From: an uncultured Bacilli bacterium
GTDB taxonomy: Bacteria > Bacillota_I > Bacilli_A > RF39 > UBA660
DNA length: 51,691 bases
Direction: 5' to 3'
NCBI GenBank assembly: GCA_934120015.1
Contig: CAKOTD010000006.1
Span: 1 to 51,691, forward strand
Shown: positions 34,627-43,654 of the stretch, one piece after another
Layout: each line of letters starts with the position of its first letter
How positions within the stretch are numbered: position 1 is the stretch's first letter
Made by a program: the position numbers and the translations under genes
The notes under the pieces: model-generated
Database searches by the model: none
The model's input: the letters and a program-made list of their open reading frames with translations, nothing else
What the model was told of the DNA's origin: nothing

Positions 34627-34810
34627 AAGCTAGTAAATATAAATAATAAGACTTATGATGTAGTTGGGAATATGGTTTATGAAATTAATATAAAATGAAG
34701 CAGAAAAATTTAAGTGTGAACTTAGATATTCAAAATTTATTTTGAATTCTGATCAAAGTAAATTAATAGACAATTATAGTAAATGCAATGTAAATCTATA
34801 TGCAATATAA
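34627..34810 (+). pseudogene. decayed short ORF
   Basis: Two frames carry protein-like sequence that does not join: 34627-34700 (..NNKTYDVVGNMVYEINIK, stop) and about 34699-34810 (EAEKFKCELRYSKFILN.., stop). They meet near a run of A and would form one ~60-residue stretch after a frameshift. No start or ribosome site is visible. The family is not recognised; it may be chance. Confidence 0.3.
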
Positions 34811-34826
34811 ATAGGAAGTGATATTT

Positions 34827-35630
34827 TTGGTTAAGATGATAGTGGTAGATTTAGATGGTACTATTTTGACTGATAGTGAAAAGGTATCAACGGCTACTAA
34901 GAAATATTTAATGAAATTAAAAGAAGAGGGTTATATTATTACTATTGCTACGGGAAGAATTTATGCATCTGCCGTTAATGCAACAGATGGTGCTAATTTT
35001 GCTAATTATATAATAACAGATACTGGATCTTGTATTTATGATAATAGAGTTGATAAACCAATATATGTAAATTCTATTTCTAAAAATACGGCAATTAAAT
35101 TATTTAATTATTATGATGAAAACTGTCGTTACATATATTTTTGTGATAAAAACACCATTTATAAATATTCGGATGAAACACCAAATTCAGATAGTAAATT
35201 GATTAAAACTACTAAAGATAAAGATTATATTATAAATAGTTGTAAAAATATATCACATGCATCTATTTCAATGAAAAATAATGATGCTGTAATAAAACTT
35301 TATAATAAAATGGTAAAAGAAATGCCTGAATTAAATATGATGCTAATGCAAGATTCATTTTCAGATAAAAAGTGGATAGAAATAATTCCAAATGGATGTT
35401 CGAAATATAATAGTATAAAATTGCTTGCAAAGCATCTTAATATTTCTAATGATGAAATAATTGCTTTTGGAGACGGTTTAAATGATATTGATATGTTAGA
35501 AAAATGTGGATACGGAGTAGCCCTATCAAATGCTCTAATGGGAGTTAAAGAAAAGGCCAAAGATATTACAAAATTTGATAATAATAATGATGGTGTAATT
35601 AACTATTTAAAGGATTATTTGTATGATTAA
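34827..35630 (+). CDS. HAD-IIB (Cof-type) phosphatase
   Basis: A 267-residue sugar- or cofactor-phosphate hydrolase family member. Motif I is IVVDLDGTIL, motif II ITIATGR (Thr), the cap lies at ~85-180, the motif III lysine is around SKYNSIKLLAKHL, and motif IV is AFGDGLNDIDML. The TTG at 34827 lies eight bases after AGGAAG; the ATG at 34836 is an alternative. The next gene overlaps by 8 bases. Confidence 0.88.
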   Translation: MVKMIVVDLDGTILTDSEKVSTATKKYLMKLKEEGYIITIATGRIYASAVNATDGANFANYIITDTGSCIYDNRVDKPIYVNSISKNTAIKLFNYYDENCRYIYFCDKNTIYKYSDETPNSDSKLIKTTKDKDYIINSCKNISHASISMKNNDAVIKLYNKMVKEMPELNMMLMQDSFSDKKWIEIIPNGCSKYNSIKLLAKHLNISNDEIIAFGDGLNDIDMLEKCGYGVALSNALMGVKEKAKDITKFDNNNDGVINYLKDYLYD

Positions 35631-36819
35631 AAAGTTAAATAATTATAAAATATTATTTTTACTTAGATTGCTCAAGAGTATTTTAAATAATTTTGTTGAT
35701 GTATTTTTAGTATTATACTTTATTAAAGTATCTAATAGTAATATATTACCTCTCGGAATATATAAATTGGTGGCAATGTTTACTGTTTGGGTTGTAATGT
35801 TTTTTGCTAGAAATTACTGCAAATCAAAGGGTAGGATAGTTTTTCTCAAAATAGGAATAGTTTTATATTTTGTATATTTTCTATCAATAATTATTCTTAA
35901 AGAAAAAGTAGTAGATTATATTTATTTAATGGGGCTATTATATGGTTTAGAGGAAGGTTTTTATTATTCCGTATATAATATGATTGAATCTGATGGTGTT
36001 GATAATAAAGATAGAACAAAATATGTTGGAGTTTTCACAGCTGCAAAAAATATAGTTTCAATAATTTTTCCTTTAATATTTGGTGGAATGATACAAAAAT
36101 CTGGATTTATAAATGCAACAATATTTGCTTTATTTATAGTTATTTTTGAAATTATTCTTTCAAATTTATTTAAAGATACTAATATTCCAAAGAGTAATAA
36201 AACTAATTTTAAAGAGTTTAAAGATATAGTAAAAAATAATAAAGGATTTAAAAATATAATGGCTATGAAAGTTTGTGCAGGATTGACATATTCTGAGGGT
36301 GCTTTATCTTATGTTATTACAATTTATATAATTAAAGTATTTTCAGAAAGTATAAGTTTAGGTATTTTTACATCAATTTTTAGTGTTATTTCAGTAATAA
36401 TAGGTATATTATTTATTAAAATCATTAAAAATAAATATTATGTTCCTCTAATGGTTGTTACATCATTTACTACAATTGTTTTGCTTTGCATTATGTTATT
36501 AAATTGTAATTTTATAACAATTGTGCTATATAATTTGTTTCAAACTATATCAAAAGGTTTGACTGATTTAATAAATGAAAAAAATATATTTGGTTTTTCA
36601 AATATTAAAGCAATTAAACAAGAATATAAAGTGGAATACTTTTTTAGTGTTGAAACAGCATTGTGTATTGGCAGAGTAATAAGCAATATCTTATTTATTC
36701 TTATGGCATTTACAAATACTCAGTTTATAATGATTATATTTGTTATATTTGCAATCATATATGCTACATCTGCAATAATGTTGCAAGTTTCAATGCAAAA
36801 ATGTACTGAGATAAAGTGA
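35623..36819 (+). CDS. MFS-like membrane transporter
   Basis: A 398-residue protein with about 11-12 hydrophobic helices and no large soluble domain. The central cytoplasmic loop (DTNIPKSNKTNFKEFKD) divides two six-helix halves, as in the major facilitator superfamily. A GLEEGFYYSVYNMI segment lies in the first half. The substrate is unknown. It starts inside the HAD gene, so it is probably coupled to it. Confidence 0.75.
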   Translation: MIKKLNNYKILFLLRLLKSILNNFVDVFLVLYFIKVSNSNILPLGIYKLVAMFTVWVVMFFARNYCKSKGRIVFLKIGIVLYFVYFLSIIILKEKVVDYIYLMGLLYGLEEGFYYSVYNMIESDGVDNKDRTKYVGVFTAAKNIVSIIFPLIFGGMIQKSGFINATIFALFIVIFEIILSNLFKDTNIPKSNKTNFKEFKDIVKNNKGFKNIMAMKVCAGLTYSEGALSYVITIYIIKVFSESISLGIFTSIFSVISVIIGILFIKIIKNKYYVPLMVVTSFTTIVLLCIMLLNCNFITIVLYNLFQTISKGLTDLINEKNIFGFSNIKAIKQEYKVEYFFSVETALCIGRVISNILFILMAFTNTQFIMIIFVIFAIIYATSAIMLQVSMQKCTEIK

Positions 36820-36843
36820 TAAAAATTAATAAAATAATAAAGT

Positions 36844-36890
36844 GAATAATACATTTGTATAAATTATTATAAATGTATTATTCATTTTTT
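36844..36890 (+). terminator. terminator of the HAD-MFS pair
   Basis: 13-base arms GAATAATACATTT and its complement (36871-36883), then a T-run. Confidence 0.8.
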
Positions 36891-36897
36891 GTTTTTC

Positions 36898-36926
36898 TTG
36901 ACTTATGTTTGATTAAACATTAAAAT
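36898..36926 (+). promoter_or_regulatory. rny promoter with palindrome in its spacer
   Basis: TTGACT (36898-36903), 17 bases, TAAAAT (36921-36926). The spacer contains the dyad ATGTTT-GATT-AAACAT (36905-36920), well placed to be a repressor operator. Confidence 0.6.
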
Positions 36927-36981
36927 AGAAGTATAGGAATGATTATTTAAAAATTTTCTATAAAATAGATGGAGGTATAAA

Positions 36982-38535
36982 ATGGATAATATTTTATTCC
37001 CCATATTGCTAGTCTTAATTGGACTTTTTATTGGAATAATAATAGTTATTATAGTTAATTATGTTAGAAAAAATAGTACATCTAAAAAAATAGAGAAAAT
37101 GCTTGAAAATGCAAAAAAGGATGCTGACAAAATAAAGAGAGATCAAATTTTAGAGGCAAAAGAAGAAACTTATAAATTAAAAAACGAAGCTGATAAAGAA
37201 ATTAGAGAAAAAAAGAATGAAGTGAAGGAAGCTGAGGATAGACTTATTACTAGGGAAGGTAATATGGATAGAAGAGAACAAATGCTTCAAAATAGAGAAT
37301 TACTTTTAGATGAAAAAGAAAATAATATAATTATGAAACAAAGAGAAGTTCAGGAAGAACAAAGTAAGGTGGAGGAGTTAAGAAAAAAACAATTAGAACA
37401 ACTTGAAATTATAGCAAAGTTTACAAAAAACGAGGCAAGGGATTTAATTCTAAAAAAGGTTGAAGAGATGATGAATCTTGAAGTAGCTGGTTATATTAAA
37501 GAAAGAGAAGCAACTGCAAAATTAGAGGCTGATAAGAAGGCTAAGAGTTTGCTTGTTTCCTCTATGCAAAAGTATGCTGGTGATGTTGCTGGTGAGCAAA
37601 CAGTTACTGTTGTTAATCTTCCTAATGATGATATGAAGGGAAGAATAATTGGTAGAGAGGGTAGAAATATTAGAACTATTGAGGCAGTTACCGGTGTTGA
37701 TTTAATTATTGATGATACACCTGAAGCAATAGTTTTGTCTAGCTTTGATCCTTTAAGAAGAGAAATAGCAAGAGTAACTATTGAATCTTTAATTAAGGAT
37801 GGAAGAATACATCCTACTAGAATTGAAGAGTTATATGATAAAGTTTCAAAAGATATGAAAGTAAAAATAATGGAATATGGTGAAGCAGCATTGTTTGAAC
37901 TTGGAATAACTAAAGTTGAACCTGAATTAGTAGAATTGATAGGAAGACTTCACTTTAGAACAAGTTTTGGTCAGAATGCTTTGACACATTCCATTGAAGT
38001 AGCACATTTAACAGGAATTATGGCAGCTGAGATTGGTGAGAATGTTACACTTGCAAAAAGGGCTGGACTTTTACATGATATAGGTAAAGCAATTGATCAT
38101 GAAATAGAGGGATCACATGTTGAGTTAGGTCGTGATTTGGCTAAAAAGTATAAGGAATCAGATGTTGTTATTAATGCTATTGAATCCCATCATGGTGATA
38201 CAGAAGCAAAAAGTATTATTGCTGAATTAGTTGCTATTGCAGATGCTTTATCTGCATCAAGACCAGGTGCTAGAAATGATTCTATTGAAAACTATATTAA
38301 AAGACTTCAAGAGTTAGAAGCTATAGGCAATGAAATGGAAGGTATTGAAAAAACATTTGCTGTACAAGCTGGTAGGGAACTTAGAGTAATTGTTAAACCT
38401 GATGAAATAGATGATTTAGGAAGTTACAAAATTGCACGTGATATTAAAAATAAAATAGAAGAACAATTGCAATACCCAGGAACTATAAAAGTTACTGTTA
38501 TCCGTGAAGTTCGTGCTACTGAAGAAGCAAAATAA
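36982..38535 (+). CDS. rny: ribonuclease Y
   Basis: A membrane-anchored endoribonuclease that starts mRNA decay. The 517 residues comprise an N-terminal membrane helix (~5-27), a long coiled coil (~30-200), a KH domain (GRIIGREGRNIRTIEAVTGVD), an HD domain with LLHDIGKAIDHE and SHHGDTEA, and a conserved C-terminus ending VTVIREVRATEEAK. GGAGG precedes the ATG. It is a single gene with its own promoter. Confidence 0.97.
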   Translation: MDNILFPILLVLIGLFIGIIIVIIVNYVRKNSTSKKIEKMLENAKKDADKIKRDQILEAKEETYKLKNEADKEIREKKNEVKEAEDRLITREGNMDRREQMLQNRELLLDEKENNIIMKQREVQEEQSKVEELRKKQLEQLEIIAKFTKNEARDLILKKVEEMMNLEVAGYIKEREATAKLEADKKAKSLLVSSMQKYAGDVAGEQTVTVVNLPNDDMKGRIIGREGRNIRTIEAVTGVDLIIDDTPEAIVLSSFDPLRREIARVTIESLIKDGRIHPTRIEELYDKVSKDMKVKIMEYGEAALFELGITKVEPELVELIGRLHFRTSFGQNALTHSIEVAHLTGIMAAEIGENVTLAKRAGLLHDIGKAIDHEIEGSHVELGRDLAKKYKESDVVINAIESHHGDTEAKSIIAELVAIADALSASRPGARNDSIENYIKRLQELEAIGNEMEGIEKTFAVQAGRELRVIVKPDEIDDLGSYKIARDIKNKIEEQLQYPGTIKVTVIREVRATEEAK

Positions 38536-38601
38536 CAGTGATGAAATAAAAAATCAATTGAAAAATCAAAAGACACTTTAAAAATTATGATAAAATACGT
38601 G

Positions 38602-38630
38602 AAACTTACATATCAAATGTGAGTTTTTTA
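38602..38630. terminator. terminator after rny
   Basis: AAACTTACAT / ATGTGAGTTT with a T-run; it reaches into the stop of the convergent 38628 gene. Confidence 0.7.
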
Positions 38631-39008
38631 TACATTTGGGTTTTCAATATCAATTATTTGATTATTACTTTTAATTGTTATGTATAAAGCAATAAGGGCA
38701 GCTATAATAGTAATAGCTTCTACAAATAACTGAAGGTATGCAAATTTTAGGTTTTGTTTTTTCTCTTTAGTAATATCAATATTCTCTTTATCAATATAAA
38801 TATAAAATATAACAATTATAATAACTGCAATTCTATTTATAATAGCAATGTTTTTTGATGTATTACTACTAAATAATCCTTTGTTTCCCTTTAATTTTTC
38901 TTTTTTATCATAATTCAGTAATATAGATATGATTAATGTACATATAAATAAAAATGTTGCAAGTAACTGTTCATTTATGATACTAATTTCTTTATCATTG
39001 CTATTCAT
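38628..39008 (-). CDS. small membrane protein, uncharacterised
   Basis: A 126-residue protein with three hydrophobic helices (~14-31, ~55-72 and ~90-111) separated by charged loops (DKKEKLKGNKG; KENIDITKEKK). No family is recognised. Its start overlaps the 3' end of the deacetylase gene by 8 bases, so the two are probably cotranslated. Confidence 0.7.
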   Translation of the reverse strand: MNSNDKEISIINEQLLATFLFICTLIISILLNYDKKEKLKGNKGLFSSNTSKNIAIINRIAVIIIVIFYIYIDKENIDITKEKKQNLKFAYLQLFVEAITIIAALIALYITIKSNNQIIDIENPNV

Positions 39009-40197
39009 TTTTAATACCTAAATTTTTTCTTATTTTTTGTACTTGTTTTAATTCACTGATGGTAACAAATTGATATCCTTGTTGTTTTAACTGAGGAATA
39101 ATTATTTTTAGAGCATTTAATGTTCTTTCTTTTGTGTCATGCATAAGAATAACAGATTCATCTTTTGTTTTTTTTAGTACTTTATTTGCAATCGTTTTAC
39201 TATTTTTATACTTCCAATCTTCTGGATCAACATTCCATAGTATTATTTCTAATGGAGTATTATCTTTTAATCTTTTACTTGTATTACCATATGTTGGTCT
39301 TAAATATTTTGGTGTATAGTTTGTATATTCATAAATGATATCTTGAGTTTTGTTTATTTCACTTAAGATTTCATTAATAGTTAAATTATCTAATGATTTA
39401 TGATCATAAGAATGATTACCAATTTCATTACCATTTTCAAGAGCTATATTTATTGTTTCACTATAATATTTAACTTTATTTCCTAATATAAAGAAAGTTG
39501 CATTTGCATCATTTTCTTTTAAAATATTTAATATAGCTTTGGTATATTTACTTGGACCATCATCAAAAGTTAATGCAACTACAGGTTTATAAGGGTCAAT
39601 TGTTTTAGTTTTAGGTGTTTTGTCAGTAATTTCTTTAGTATTAATATTTGTGATAGGTAAGTCTATTAATATTTCTGTATCATGAATAGGGATATTAACT
39701 GTTTTTATATCATCATCTATATTGATATATAAATATATATAGTTTTCATCAAAAACAGCCTTTTCGTATTTTGAAATAGGTAAATTATTTTTTTCTATTA
39801 TTTTATTTATTGTTTGGTATGAGTCTTTACTAATAATGCTTGCTAGATTTAGAAAATTATCGTTTTTTTTATCATAAATGTATGTTGCTATATCATAGCT
39901 ATTATTATCGGTGAGTATAGTTCTCTTTAATGTAATATTTATATATCTTTCTGATATTTCATTATAAGTATAATCAATATTTAATTCTTTTGTATTAGTA
40001 TTAATATATTCATATGACTTTTTTATATATTTTTTTAATTCATTATCTAATTTTTTTATATTTGTTACAGGGTATGTAATCCCTACTAGGCAATTTTCTT
40101 TCTTTTCAATAATGCTCTCTATATATTTATTTTTTTGTTTGTAGTGACATCCTGCTAGTATAAAACAAAATAGAATAGCTATTAAGACTTTTTTCAT
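39001..40197 (-). CDS. polysaccharide deacetylase lipoprotein (PdaC-like)
   Basis: A 398-residue lipoprotein with lipobox LAGC (Cys17). Residues ~30-190 resemble the DUF4163/DUF3298 region of PdaC. The NodB domain (~200-390) has all five motifs: TFDDGPS, HSYDH, RPTYG, WNVDPEDW and ILMHD. It is expected to N-deacetylate peptidoglycan (or another amino-sugar polymer) outside the membrane. The intact metal triad (Asp, His, His) suggests it is active. TAGGTGG precedes the ATG. Confidence 0.92.
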   Translation of the reverse strand: MKKVLIAILFCFILAGCHYKQKNKYIESIIEKKENCLVGITYPVTNIKKLDNELKKYIKKSYEYINTNTKELNIDYTYNEISERYINITLKRTILTDNNSYDIATYIYDKKNDNFLNLASIISKDSYQTINKIIEKNNLPISKYEKAVFDENYIYLYINIDDDIKTVNIPIHDTEILIDLPITNINTKEITDKTPKTKTIDPYKPVVALTFDDGPSKYTKAILNILKENDANATFFILGNKVKYYSETINIALENGNEIGNHSYDHKSLDNLTINEILSEINKTQDIIYEYTNYTPKYLRPTYGNTSKRLKDNTPLEIILWNVDPEDWKYKNSKTIANKVLKKTKDESVILMHDTKERTLNALKIIIPQLKQQGYQFVTISELKQVQKIRKNLGIKNE

Positions 40198-40504
40198 AAA
40201 ATACCACCTAAATAAATATATTCAAAATAAGATAAAAAAATATTTGAACATTTGTTTGTTATGTAAAAAGTGGTGCTAAATTAAAAAAATGCTATATATG
40301 TAAAATTAATTTACACAATTTTTTAAAAAATATAAAATATTCAAATGAAATAAGCAAATGATGTTTTTGGCAAATAATTAAAATATAATTGGTAATAAAT
40401 TCAATAAATCAAAAACAAGACATTTTTGTAAAAAAAATAAAAAAACAAATTATTTGTTTTAATCAAAATATCAAAAGTTACTTAATTATAAGATATATAA
40501 GGGT
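40198..40504. promoter_or_regulatory. long intergenic regulatory region before nrdD
   Basis: No gene is seen. The region holds a LexA-like dyad TTGAAC-ATTT-GTTTG (40245-40258) and a 19-base palindrome AAAACAAAT-T-ATTTGTTTT (40442-40460). I found no clear NrdR box (ACACWATATATWGTGT). Which side each element serves is unknown. Confidence 0.4.
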
Positions 40505-40533
40505 TTGACAAATGCCAGCATATATACTATAAT
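40505..40533 (+). promoter_or_regulatory. sigma-A promoter of the nrd operon
   Basis: TTGACA (40505-40510), 17 bases, TATAAT (40528-40533), both perfect; 26 bases to the ATG. Confidence 0.9.
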
Positions 40534-40559
40534 TAAGTCGTAATAAAGTAGGAGGAATT

Positions 40560-42857
40560 ATGGTAGCAGTAGAAGAAAAAATTAATAATTTAATTGTTAT
40601 TAAAAGAGATGGTAAAAAGGTTGATTTTGATGGGACAAAAATAGCTCTTGCTATAAAAAAAGGATTTGATAGTGTTTCTTCAGAACAACCTTTTGATAAA
40701 GAGGAGATTGAAGTAAAAAAATATACTGAAAAGGATATTCATAAAGTTTATGAAGCTGTTCTTAATAGAATAAACAGAGAATATAGTGATGCAGAAAAGA
40801 TTAAAATTGAAACAATTCAAGATATTATTGAAGATGTTTTAAATAATAAAGGTTATATAGATGTTTATGAATCTTTTGCGGATTATCGTGAAAGAAGAAA
40901 TCAATCAAGAAAGATGTTTTCAGATGAAAAAAAGATGCATAAATTTTTAAAAGCACTTGAGGGATTGGGCTTAAAATCAGCAAGTGAAGAAGATTCAAAA
41001 AGGGAAAATGCTAATGTTGATGGAAATTCAGCTATGGGTACAATGCTTCATTATGGTAGTACCGTATCTAAAGAATTTGCAAAATCTTATTTAATGAAAC
41101 CTAAATTTGCTAATGCACATGATAGTGGTGATATACATATTCATGATATGGATTTCTTGCCAATGGGAACAACTACTTGTATGCAAATAGATTTAAATAA
41201 GTTATTTAAAAACGGATTTACTACAGGTCATGGTTTTTTAAGAAAACCTAATGATATTATGAGTTATGGTGCCCTTGCTGCCATTGCAATTCAATCTAAC
41301 CAAAATGATCAACATGGTGGGCAAAGTATCCCTGCATTTGATTATTATATGGCACCAGGAGTATTACTGACATTTAAGAAACAATTAAAGCAAGATATAT
41401 ATGATTTATTAGATTTTTCGGAGTTTTTAAATTTTGTTAATATGGATAAAATTTCTAAAGAAATTGATAAGTTAGAAAGTATTAATGTTGATCTTAGTGT
41501 TTTTAATCAATTTGAAAAAGATACTATGCAATTAAAAAGAATATTTGAAAAAGCGTATGATAGTGCTTTAAATAAAACTGACAGAAAAACTTATCAAGCT
41601 ATGGAAGCTTTTATTCATAATCTAAATACAATGCATTCCAGGGCTGGTGCTCAAGTACCATTTTCTTCTATAAATTTTGGAACAGATATTTCTCCAGAAG
41701 GTAGAATGGTTATGAAAAATTATTTGCTTGCTGTAGATGCTGGTTTAGGAAAAGGCGAAACTCCTATTTTCCCAATATCTATTTTTAAAGTAAAAGAAGG
41801 AGTAAATTATAATAAGCAAGATCCAAATTATGATTTGTTTAGATTAGCTTGTAAGGTATCTGCAAAAAGATTATTTCCAAACTTTTCATTTATTGATGCG
41901 CCATATAATTTACAATATTATAAACCTGGTGATTTTAATACTGAAGTTGGTTATATGGGATGTAGGACTAGGGTATTAGCTAATCATGTTTCACCTGATA
42001 AATCAGTAACTCCTGGTAGAGGAAATTTGTCTTTTACCACAATCAATTTACCAAGACTTGGTATTAAACATGGTATTGTTAATAGTGATAAAGCAGATAT
42101 GAAAGGTTTTTATGCGGAATTAGAGGAGTTACTTGATTTAGTTAAAGATCAATTATTAGAAAGATTTGAGATTCAATGTAGTAAAAAGGTATATAATTTT
42201 CCTTTCCTTTTAGGGTCTGGTGTATGGCTTGATAGTGAAAAGTTGAAACCTAATGATAAATTAAGAAAAGTATTAAAACATGGAACATTAAGTATAGGAT
42301 TTATTGGACTTGCTGAGTGTTTAAAAGCTTTAACTGGTAAACACCATGGTGAAAGTAAGGATGCTCAGAAATTAGGTATTGAAATAATTTCGTTTATGAG
42401 AAAAAAATGTGATGAATATACTGAGAGATATAATTTAAACTTTACATGTTTAGCAACACCTGCTGAAGGATTATCTGGTAGATTTGTTAAAATAGATAAA
42501 GCGGTATATGGAAAAATTAAGGGGATAACTGATCGTGATTATTATACAAATTCATTTCATGTACCAGTTTATTATAATATTTCAATTGTTGATAAAATTA
42601 AAACAGAAGCTCCATATCATGCATTTACAAATGCAGGACATATTAGTTATATTGAACTAGATGGAGATACAACTAATAACATTGATGTATTTGAAAAAAT
42701 AGTTAGAACTATGAAAGAAGCAGGTATTGGTTATGGAGCAATTAATCACCCTGTAGACAGGGATCCTGTTTGTGGATATGTTGGTGTAATAGGTGATGTA
42801 TGCCCTGGATGTGGTCGTCGTGAATTTGAAGGCATTTCTGTAGAAGATACTAAGTAA
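40560..42857 (+). CDS. nrdD: anaerobic ribonucleoside-triphosphate reductase NrdD, lacking the glycyl-radical segment
   Basis: The class III catalytic subunit that reduces NTPs to dNTPs without oxygen. The 765 residues comprise an ATP-cone (~10-105), the ten-stranded barrel with TTTCMQID and GCRTRVLANH Cys residues, then NAGHISYIELDGD, INHPVDRDPVCGYVGVIGDVCPGCG, and the end EFEGISVEDTK. In full-length homologues a GFERIRRITGYLVG segment with the radical glycine follows the zinc CxxC. Here a TAA stop comes first, and that segment is encoded by the next ORF. AGGAGG precedes the ATG. Confidence 0.95.
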   Translation: MVAVEEKINNLIVIKRDGKKVDFDGTKIALAIKKGFDSVSSEQPFDKEEIEVKKYTEKDIHKVYEAVLNRINREYSDAEKIKIETIQDIIEDVLNNKGYIDVYESFADYRERRNQSRKMFSDEKKMHKFLKALEGLGLKSASEEDSKRENANVDGNSAMGTMLHYGSTVSKEFAKSYLMKPKFANAHDSGDIHIHDMDFLPMGTTTCMQIDLNKLFKNGFTTGHGFLRKPNDIMSYGALAAIAIQSNQNDQHGGQSIPAFDYYMAPGVLLTFKKQLKQDIYDLLDFSEFLNFVNMDKISKEIDKLESINVDLSVFNQFEKDTMQLKRIFEKAYDSALNKTDRKTYQAMEAFIHNLNTMHSRAGAQVPFSSINFGTDISPEGRMVMKNYLLAVDAGLGKGETPIFPISIFKVKEGVNYNKQDPNYDLFRLACKVSAKRLFPNFSFIDAPYNLQYYKPGDFNTEVGYMGCRTRVLANHVSPDKSVTPGRGNLSFTTINLPRLGIKHGIVNSDKADMKGFYAELEELLDLVKDQLLERFEIQCSKKVYNFPFLLGSGVWLDSEKLKPNDKLRKVLKHGTLSIGFIGLAECLKALTGKHHGESKDAQKLGIEIISFMRKKCDEYTERYNLNFTCLATPAEGLSGRFVKIDKAVYGKIKGITDRDYYTNSFHVPVYYNISIVDKIKTEAPYHAFTNAGHISYIELDGDTTNNIDVFEKIVRTMKEAGIGYGAINHPVDRDPVCGYVGVIGDVCPGCGRREFEGISVEDTK

Positions 42858-42883
42858 AATTGATAAATGAAGGAGGAAGTTTT

Positions 42884-43054
42884 ATGAAAGATAAGAAAAT
42901 TGGAGAAGGCGTAGGTTTTGAAAGAATTAGAAGAATTACTGGTTATTTAGTTGGGACTACTGAAAGATTTAATAATGGTAAAAAGGCAGAGGAAAGAGAT
43001 CGTGTTAAACACGGGAAACAAGGATTACTTGATATAAAAGAATGTGAAAAATAA
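42884..43054 (+). CDS. stand-alone glycyl-radical domain of NrdD (56 residues)
   Basis: The ORF encodes MKDKKIGEGVGFERIRRITG, then YLVGTTERFNNGKKAEERDR and VKHG, the C-terminal end of class III ribonucleotide reductase with the radical-bearing Gly20 in RRITGYLVG. It has a near-ideal ribosome site (AGGAGG at 42871-42876, seven bases before the ATG) and is in a different frame from nrdD. nrdG overlaps its stop by one base. It probably docks on NrdD and is activated by NrdG, much as GrcA serves pyruvate formate-lyase; this is inference. Confidence 0.85.
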   Translation: MKDKKIGEGVGFERIRRITGYLVGTTERFNNGKKAEERDRVKHGKQGLLDIKECEK

Positions 43055-43608
43055 TGGAAATTAGATTAGCAAGAGAAATACAAAGTGATAGTATTGTGGA
43101 TGGTGAGGGACTTAGAACAGTTATTTGGACACAGGGCTGTTCACATAATTGTAAGGGTTGTCATAATCCTCAAACTCATGATTTTAATGGTGGATTCAGA
43201 AAAAATGTTGATGACTTAAAGAAAGAATTGTCTTATTTACAACTTCAAGATGGAATTACATTATCTGGTGGTGATCCCTTCTTTCAGGTTGATGCTTGCT
43301 TGGAAATTGCTGAATATGCACAAAGTATAGGACTTAATGTCTGGTGTTATACAGGTTTTACATTTGAAGCATTACTAGCAATGGGAAAAATCAATAAAAA
43401 AATACTAGAATTATTATATAACATTGATGTTTTAGTGGATGGTAAATTTAATATTGATTTAAAATCCTACGATTATAAATATCGTGGTTCTTCTAATCAA
43501 AGACTTATTGATGTTAAAAAAAGTTTAAGTAGAAATACCATAGTTAATTATGAATTGAAAGATGATGTAATTAGTAGTTTTGTAAGTAGAAAACCTCTTT
43601 ATGTCTAA
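43054..43608 (+). CDS. nrdG: anaerobic ribonucleotide reductase activase NrdG
   Basis: A radical-SAM enzyme that installs the glycyl radical on the reductase. The 184 residues have the 4Fe-4S motif CSHNCKGCHNPQTH (CxxxCxxC), the SAM-binding LSGGDPFF, NVWCYTGFTFE and a C-terminal VDGKFNIDLKS..YRGSSNQR block. The TAATG overlap with the 56-residue radical ORF implies translational coupling and equal supply. Confidence 0.97.
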   Translation: MEIRLAREIQSDSIVDGEGLRTVIWTQGCSHNCKGCHNPQTHDFNGGFRKNVDDLKKELSYLQLQDGITLSGGDPFFQVDACLEIAEYAQSIGLNVWCYTGFTFEALLAMGKINKKILELLYNIDVLVDGKFNIDLKSYDYKYRGSSNQRLIDVKKSLSRNTIVNYELKDDVISSFVSRKPLYV

Positions 43609-43649
43609 AAAAATATAACTCAAGATTAATTCCTTGAGTTATATTTTTT
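43607..43649. terminator. strong bidirectional terminator
   Basis: 17-base arms (AAAAAATATAACTCAAG / its complement) between the convergent nrdG and the 43655 gene. Confidence 0.9.
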
Positions 43650-43654
43650 AATTA

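Noticed and set aside
40505..40545. NrdR box at the nrd promoter
   Set aside because: CATATATACTAT resembles half of the consensus, but there is no second box and the match is poor in AT-rich sequence.
42840..42890. Sequencing error or programmed frameshift as the cause of the nrdD split
   Set aside because: A one-base shift near 42854 would join the frames, so an error cannot be excluded from sequence alone. The ideally spaced AGGAGG and ATG, and the lack of a slippery heptamer, favour two separate proteins.
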